From Anseranas semipalmata (Eukaryota; Chordata; Aves; Anseriformes; Anseranatidae), in the NCBI GenBank assembly GCA_013399115.1, contig VXAA01001238.1, positions 62,001 through 126,000 on the forward strand: DNA of 64,000 nucleotides. Direction: 5' to 3'. The first letter of the stretch is position 1. Each line of letters starts with the position of its first letter. Positions 58,901 through 64,000 of this stretch are shown one piece after another. Under the pieces are notes generated by a model. That model had not been told where the DNA came from. It did not search any database and was given only the letters and a program-made list of their open reading frames with translations. Position numbers and translations under genes: made by a program.

Positions 58901-61900
58901 CTGCGATTTGAAGTGTTATAAAAACCCTGCATTAATTAGATGATTGCATCATGTTCTAGTTGATGCTAGTAAATCTTCTGCTTATCTTTTAAGATGTGAT
59001 TCGATTCCAGCCTCAGGTTTTATCAAATTAGAGCCAGTTATATCATCTTTTGATACCATTAGCCCTGTGGTTGATTGACAGATGTGTAAACAGCTGATTG
59101 CAAGTGAGGTTTATTACTTGAGTATTGCTATAGCAACATTTAAAAAATAAGCTGTAAATGTGAGTGGCTCATCCCTGTTCTATGTGGACAATCAGAAGGA
59201 GCAGGACTTGTTATAAGAAAATATGATTGGGATAGGAAGCTGTATCCTAAATATTTAAACCAAGATGAAAAGAAATGTTTCTGTTTGTTTATAATAGATG
59301 ATGTGGATTACCATGATAAATGCTAACTGATAAATCATAAAGAAATCAACTGCTTAGACATGTTAGGAGGGAAGAGGAGGTTCTGGTTATTTAAACACTT
59401 TTACTATTAATTCTGAATTAATTGTTTCTGTGGCGGTGATGGGAAGGATCAGCCTGTCTGCCTCTTACCACAACACTGTTGTTATAACAAACATCACCAC
59501 ATGTGGCATCATCCTCATCCCTGAGCAGCAGGAGCAGTGGCAGCTTGCTGCAGGACCACACTGCTGGTTGCACCCACCTCTGTGCCCGCTCATCCCAGTT
59601 CTATACCTGGCTGCTTTTCCCAGCTGCTTTCCCCATTTGGATTTGTTTCTCCCATTGTCCTGGGCAGGACTGGCTGCAAATAATTGCTCTTTCCCTCTAG
59701 CAATGTTTCCCTCTCATGCACACTCATTTTGGCACAGCTCCATTTCTTCATCCAGCTGGTGCGTAATGCACACAGCCCAGCAAAAATAAGGGGAAAAGGA
59801 CGGGCTTCTAGTTATGGCTCACAATACACTGGAGTGAGGCAGATGATGTTATTCCCAGCTCACTTCAGTGAGAATGATGAGATTGGCTGACACCATCCTG
59901 CTCACAGCGGAGGTGCCAGCAGGGCTGGAAGGTCCTTTGGTCTGGTAACCCAGGTGTGCTGCTTCAGCTGCTAGAGCAAAACAATGTCAGTGCGTGTCCT
60001 TTCTCCTGCACTTTCTGTGACCTGAAACATCATGGCTAGAGACTATCTTCCTGGGCCATCCATTAACGCATGCTTTGGATTGTTATATTTAGTTTTTCAA
60101 GTTATAATTCAATTATTTTAGCTAGTAAATGATAAAGGTAATGTGGCTACCAATTGTCTAAAACAAAACCTGGAAAGGCTTTGAGCGTGTGACATTTCAG
60201 TTCCAAAATAAACTCTTTTAAAAGGTATGTCAGATTCTACTGAGTGAAAAAAATGGGAATGCTTTGTCTCAGTTTCCTTGTTCACTTTGTATTGTTCCAA
60301 GTTAGGTATGAGGCAGTGGAGGATCAGGCTGGCCTCTCACCTTTGAACAACTGGGCTGTAGAAAGGCCTTGAGATACCTCTGGAGATGCCTCTTGCCACA
60401 GAAAAGTAAGTGCAGCCCTGGTCAAGAGTGTTACAGGGAGTTTTGCATCTGTATGTTCCTTTTTGGAATAGTCAACCAAGACAGTGGTCTACAGTGGTGA
60501 GCATTATGCCAAGATATGCTCAGCTTTAGCATACTCTCTTTGGAGTTATTCTTGCATTTTGGATGTCAAATGTTCATTCTGTTCGTATGCATATAGAAAG
60601 ATGAATGTAAATGTGAGCTGGAGGCTGTTTGCTTAGATTCACCTTGGCTAATTGCTTCATCTCCCTGTTGGCTCTAAAATGGGAAAGCAGCACAGCTGGA
60701 ATTCCCTGCGGCACGGTGGGGATACAGGGATGCTCCACTCACGCAGGAGGCTCTTGCAGACAACCAAGCGGGGCGGAGAGGGAGGAAGGCTTTTTGTGAG
60801 GCATTGCAGCAAAAGCAAAAGGACCTGACAGCGTTAGGGGATTTTTGCTGTCTTGGATGTCTGTTAGCAAAACAACATGGCATGACATAGCCTATCTGCT
60901 ATGCCCAGGGCATGGGCACGTTTTTGCGAGGAGACTGACAAATCTTCTGAAAGGAATGTATTTTATATCTCTGGTTTTGGTTGGAATGAAAAATATTGGA
61001 AATGTGAGGAATCTAGGATTACAAGGAACATGAAATGATATGGCTTGGGAAGAGGCAGAACAGCACAAGCATAAATAATGTGCCATTAAACAACCTTGAT
61101 TACCTCAGGGATTCAGAGGTTTGGATTTCATTGGAATAGCATGTGTGGGACAACTGTTTCTCCTTAAAGAAACATTGTCCTTGAGCAAGAGAGCAGAGGA
61201 AATACAAAGTAAGAAACTAATCTGGTTTGAGAACAAGTTCTGGAAGCCTGTGGAAGACAGCTGAACAGTAGAAGTTTTATTTTTCAAATTATTAAAATTT
61301 TGACAAGAGTTCTGAATGACCTTCTTCAGCTAACCATCCCCAAATACCCAAAAGTTTCTCAAAAGAGGTAACTGAAAGTTAACTTAAATTATGTTGAAAG
61401 ACCCAGGGCAGACATTAGGAAAAAAACTTTGTGAAGAAAACAGTTAAGCATTGCCCTGACAAAGTTAATTAACAGGAGCGATGGGTACCTGCCAGTAATT
61501 GTAGGGGTATAGCTTGTCCTGCCTTGGATAAATTGATGACTTTGAGCTCTCCCTTGCAGTCCTCTTTTCTTCCTCTGGTTAAAGATCACCTGGCACACAG
61601 CTAAACTGAGATTATATTAATACCTTAGCAGAGAAATCAACAGCTCTCTACAACAGTAGATCCTAAAAAAATGTGTTTATGTTCACTTTTTCTATTTGCA
61701 TTAGACTTTCAGAGGAAGTTTGATGCCCATATTAGTGGAAAAAACTTTCTCTTGAATACAAGAAGACTTACAGTATGATAGGACCTGCAGTGAAAACTGT
61801 AAAACTAAAGGTAGAATTTTTGTTCTTCTTTTTACACTAAACTGTGGTTTGCCACATTGCCATTCTTGGATACTGGAGCTGCATTGCCACTGCAGTTCTG

Positions 61901-62181
61901 TATAGCAGTAAAGCATTTGTATGAAATTGCAATGTTGTAGTAAGCTATCAGAATAGTCCATACTGATCGACAGCTGTACTTTCTGCAAGTCCTGTTAATT
62001 TTGCACCGAATGGCAGATTTTACTAACCTACTATGGAGATAGGTGGGAGATCTGATAGGTTCATTTTGTTGTTCCTTGACAGGTTGCGTTCTGTCTTCTC
62101 CTCGATTGCCATGTGAGAATCGGCAGCTCTGAGCAAACTGTAGCAGAGCAATAGGCTTAGGAAAAGGTTCTTACTTTCCAT
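55739..62181 (-). CDS. ASIP: Agouti signalling protein, complete coding sequence
   Basis: ASIP is a secreted paracrine antagonist and inverse agonist of melanocortin receptors, mainly MC1R on melanocytes, switching eumelanin to phaeomelanin. Three coding exons on the minus strand (62181-62028, 57658-57597, 55915-55739) join in frame with GT-AG junctions into 130 residues. Residues 1-22 are a signal peptide (MESKNLFLSLLLCYSLLRAA), with predicted cleavage before HMAIEEK, equivalent to HLPPEEK in mammals. Residues 52-79 are the basic centre, followed by the proline stretch PPKPRPTP. Residues 91-130 hold ten cysteines in the agouti spacing. The last coding exon is 177 bases, as I recall for mouse. 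The active loop reads Cys114-Arg115-Ile116-Phe117. AGRP is excluded by the long basic middle and by position next to AHCY. Confidence 0.95.
55916..57596 (-). other. ASIP: ASIP intron between coding exons 2 and 3
   Basis: About 1.7 kb. It holds a GTG/GAT-rich patch near 56380-56400 and a CAC trinucleotide tract at 57370-57387. No other feature was recognised. Confidence 0.7.
57370..57387. repeat. CAC trinucleotide repeat
   Basis: Six tandem CAC/ACC units in the ASIP intron, about 210 bases from the second coding exon. Confidence 0.8.
57597..57658 (-). CDS. ASIP: ASIP second coding exon (residues 52-72), basic domain
   Basis: The minus-strand acceptor CTCTTTGAAG precedes ATTTAACT, and the donor TCCAAG|GTACGT follows. 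It is 62 bases long; the first two bases complete Asp52. It encodes LTKRSQKVSRKEAENKKSSK, aligning with LNKKSKQIGRKAAEKKRSSK in human. The basic domain is the part linked in mammals to attractin binding and cell-surface retention. Confidence 0.93.
57659..62027 (-). other. ASIP: ASIP intron between coding exons 1 and 2
   Basis: About 4.4 kb, AT-rich. The 119-codon open frame at 59430-59789 on the plus strand has no recognisable domain and is treated as chance. No repeat was recognised. Confidence 0.65.
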
Positions 62182-62182
62182 C
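62028..62182 (-). CDS. ASIP: ASIP first coding exon (residues 1-51), signal peptide
   Basis: The minus-strand acceptor TTTTTTTCTCCCCAG precedes G then ATG at 62181-62179, so only one untranslated base belongs to this exon and upstream noncoding exons must exist to the right. The donor is GTAG|GTTAGT. It encodes the signal peptide and RNNKMNLSDLPPISIV. The sequons Asn33-Leu-Ser and Asn41-Leu-Ser are possible N-glycosylation sites. Confidence 0.95.
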
Positions 62183-64000
62183 CTGGGGAGAAAAAAATCC
62201 CATTGTCAAAAAAACAAGATCAGTCAAAACCTGCATGTAGAAGAGAAGTAGGGAGATGAGTCTCAGCAATGGTTTGCTATCATGTCAAGCAATTTTATCA
62301 ACATACCTTTGGCAAGGTTTGGAGCACCTCCCTCAGTTGTCACAATCTTTTAAAGGTGATAGTGAGCAGCCTGGCAGTGACATTGACTCATACCTTCAGT
62401 GCCCTGGGATGCACCCTGCCCGGTCCCATGGACTTTTCTATGTCCAGCTGATTTAAGTGCCCTCTGACTGCATCTTTCTCTGCAGTGGGTGGTGCTGTGT
62501 TCCTGGAGGCTCTGCCTCTAGGCTCAGGCACCTGGGAGGCCAAAAGCAGACCTGACCAGTGAAAGCTGAGGCAGACATTGAGTACCTCAGGTTTCTAGGT
62601 ATTCCTGCTACACCGAGGACTTGAGTTGCTCTTGATGGGCCCCAGGCCTCCCTCGGCAGTGTCATTGCTGGCCATGCGGATGGGCACCAAGGGGTAATAG
62701 CATGAGGGCCCAGAGGAGCCTTGGCAATCTCTCTGCAACTTCCCAAATCCCAGCCCCCAGCAAGCAACAAACCCTTGCAGATGTCAAATCAGGTTGGTTG
62801 ACAGGGGCCTCACTCTCCTGGAGGTGTCTCCAGGGATTATTTCTCACCGCTTCCTCTTGATGTGGACACTGGGCTCAGCCCCATCCTCCTGGATGTCACC
62901 CAGTCTGCTAACCCCCTCCTGCAGCCTCTTCACTGGTGATGCAGTGCCTCAACCACCGTACACTTCCCAGAGTTGCCAGCTGTATGCCACGCAATTTTCT
63001 GCCTAACCGTCAATAACGATCATAGCAAAAGTACTTTTATGGACTTGCTATCCACACGGTCTGCATGTGGCAAAGACAAAACGGAGTACAGTGGGTCTCC
63101 TTGTGCACACATCCATTCCCTCCCTCTGGTCATAAGTGCAAGGTTGGTGTGAAAGGCTTTTTTCTGTGGGAAACATCCTGTATATCACTCATCTGCTACT
63201 GACCATAATTAGAAATCCTCAAAATATTCTGATTTTTCCTCTTTTCTTCAGTACAATGAGATGTAGTATAATAAATCCTGCTACACTGCCCAGAGATAAT
63301 TTCATGGGGGTACTGCCAACCCTCCTGTTTGCATGGGCATTATCTTGCAGAATTTGTTCTTCACTAGTTTGACTCGCTTGTGTTTATAATTACCACAGCT
63401 GGCAAACTCAGCTGTTCTGGAAGCCGCAAGATATCCTCAGGCAATGTTTAAAATAATGTAAAGCATGCAGTTGTGGTGCTTGTGTCTAAATGTACCCTCA
63501 GTTTTGTTAAAAATAATCGTCCATGAAGTGTATGAAGATAGATAGGTCTGTAGCTGAAAAATAAGCTTGTTTTTCAGATATAAACAAAATTTAGATCCAA
63601 GTCTTTTTTCTTTTAAGGTTATTTTCAAGAAATACCCTGAGACTATTTTTATAATTCTCCTCTAATACCTCTACTTATTGCTATCAATCAGCTCCGTTTC
63701 TTCTCCAGCCTACTCATTTTCCCTTAGGCTTTACAGAAGTTACCCTGGAGGCAGAACAGCAAGAGAAGCTCAGTGGTTACATGTCTGCAGCTTGGGGATT
63801 TCGTTAATCTGCCCAACCTGCTGCCAGACCAGCATGTCTTCCTGCTGCCCCTGCGATGCAGGACACCAACCCACTCCCTGCTGTGTCCAGGTGGCAGCAA
63901 GAAACCAGTTTTCCCTTTTTATAAAATGGCTTTAGGTAAATCCTTATTCACCTGCAGAAAACAGTTGAATTCTTAACTTGTTTTTAACCAAAAAAATGAT
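62183..64000 (-). other. ASIP: ASIP upstream intron to the window edge
   Basis: The first coding exon begins with an acceptor, so this stretch is intron. ASIP in mammals and birds uses alternative distant noncoding first exons; none can be recognised here from sequence alone. Apart from the CR1 fragment at 62335-62650 nothing was seen. Confidence 0.6.
62335..62650 (-). mobile_element. Old CR1 LINE internal fragment, minus orientation
   Basis: CCGGTCCCATGGACTTTTCT followed by GTCCAGCTGATTTAAGTGCC, and later AGTGAAAGCTGAGGCAGACA, resemble the stretch of CR1 between ORF1 and the reverse transcriptase, read on the minus strand. The copy is very diverged, and I identify it from recurring block order only. 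Confidence 0.5.

Noticed and set aside
59430..59789. 119-codon plus-strand ORF in the ASIP intron
   Set aside because: Low-complexity, cysteine- and proline-rich chance translation overlapping another open frame. No family was recognised.
62453..62770. 105-codon minus-strand ORF upstream of ASIP, as a possible extra exon
   Set aside because: It overlaps a probable CR1 remnant and has no domain or conserved splice context.

Overview
This is a vertebrate nuclear window, almost certainly from a bird. It has intron-split genes with canonical GT-AG junctions, GC-rich CpG islands that each contain an assembly gap, and few interspersed repeats. The repeats I recognise are all CR1 LINE copies, mostly 5'-truncated, some ending in the typical ATTCTATGATTCTATG-type 3' terminus. 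A crocodilian or turtle also carries CR1, but the low repeat density favours a bird.

Two protein-coding genes can be reconstructed at codon level. AHCY (adenosylhomocysteinase) lies on the + strand. Nine exons covering residues 10-433 run from 19619 to 42295; the tiny first coding exon is absent and probably falls in the 17669-17920 gap inside the promoter CpG island. ASIP (agouti signalling protein) lies on the - strand. All three coding exons are present (62028-62182, 57597-57658, 55739-55915) and encode a 130-residue secreted protein with a signal peptide, a basic centre and a ten-cysteine C-terminal domain. The two genes converge, with their 3' ends about 12-13 kb apart.

Layout: 1-5500 is probably intron of the gene left of AHCY; 5500-6540 is CpG island 1 with a gap and a strong minus-strand splice donor; 6540-16950 is intergenic with two CR1 copies; 16950-18330 is CpG island 2 (AHCY promoter, with a gap); 19619-43160 is AHCY; 43160-55560 is intergenic and CR1-rich; 55560-62182 is the ASIP coding part; 62183-64000 is ASIP upstream intron. 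Vertebrate synteny (ASIP-AHCY-ITCH) suggests that CpG island 1 is the head of ITCH on the - strand, but no ITCH coding exon is visible, so this is inference.

Functionally the genes are unrelated. AHCY is a cytosolic housekeeping enzyme of the methyl cycle. ASIP is a paracrine antagonist of melanocortin receptors that controls pigment type. The points most worth a second look are the ASIP active loop (Arg-Ile-Phe where mammals have Arg-Phe-Phe), an unidentified 59-residue membrane-protein-like ORF at 4832-5011, and a decayed CR1 copy that retains its ORF1 esterase region.
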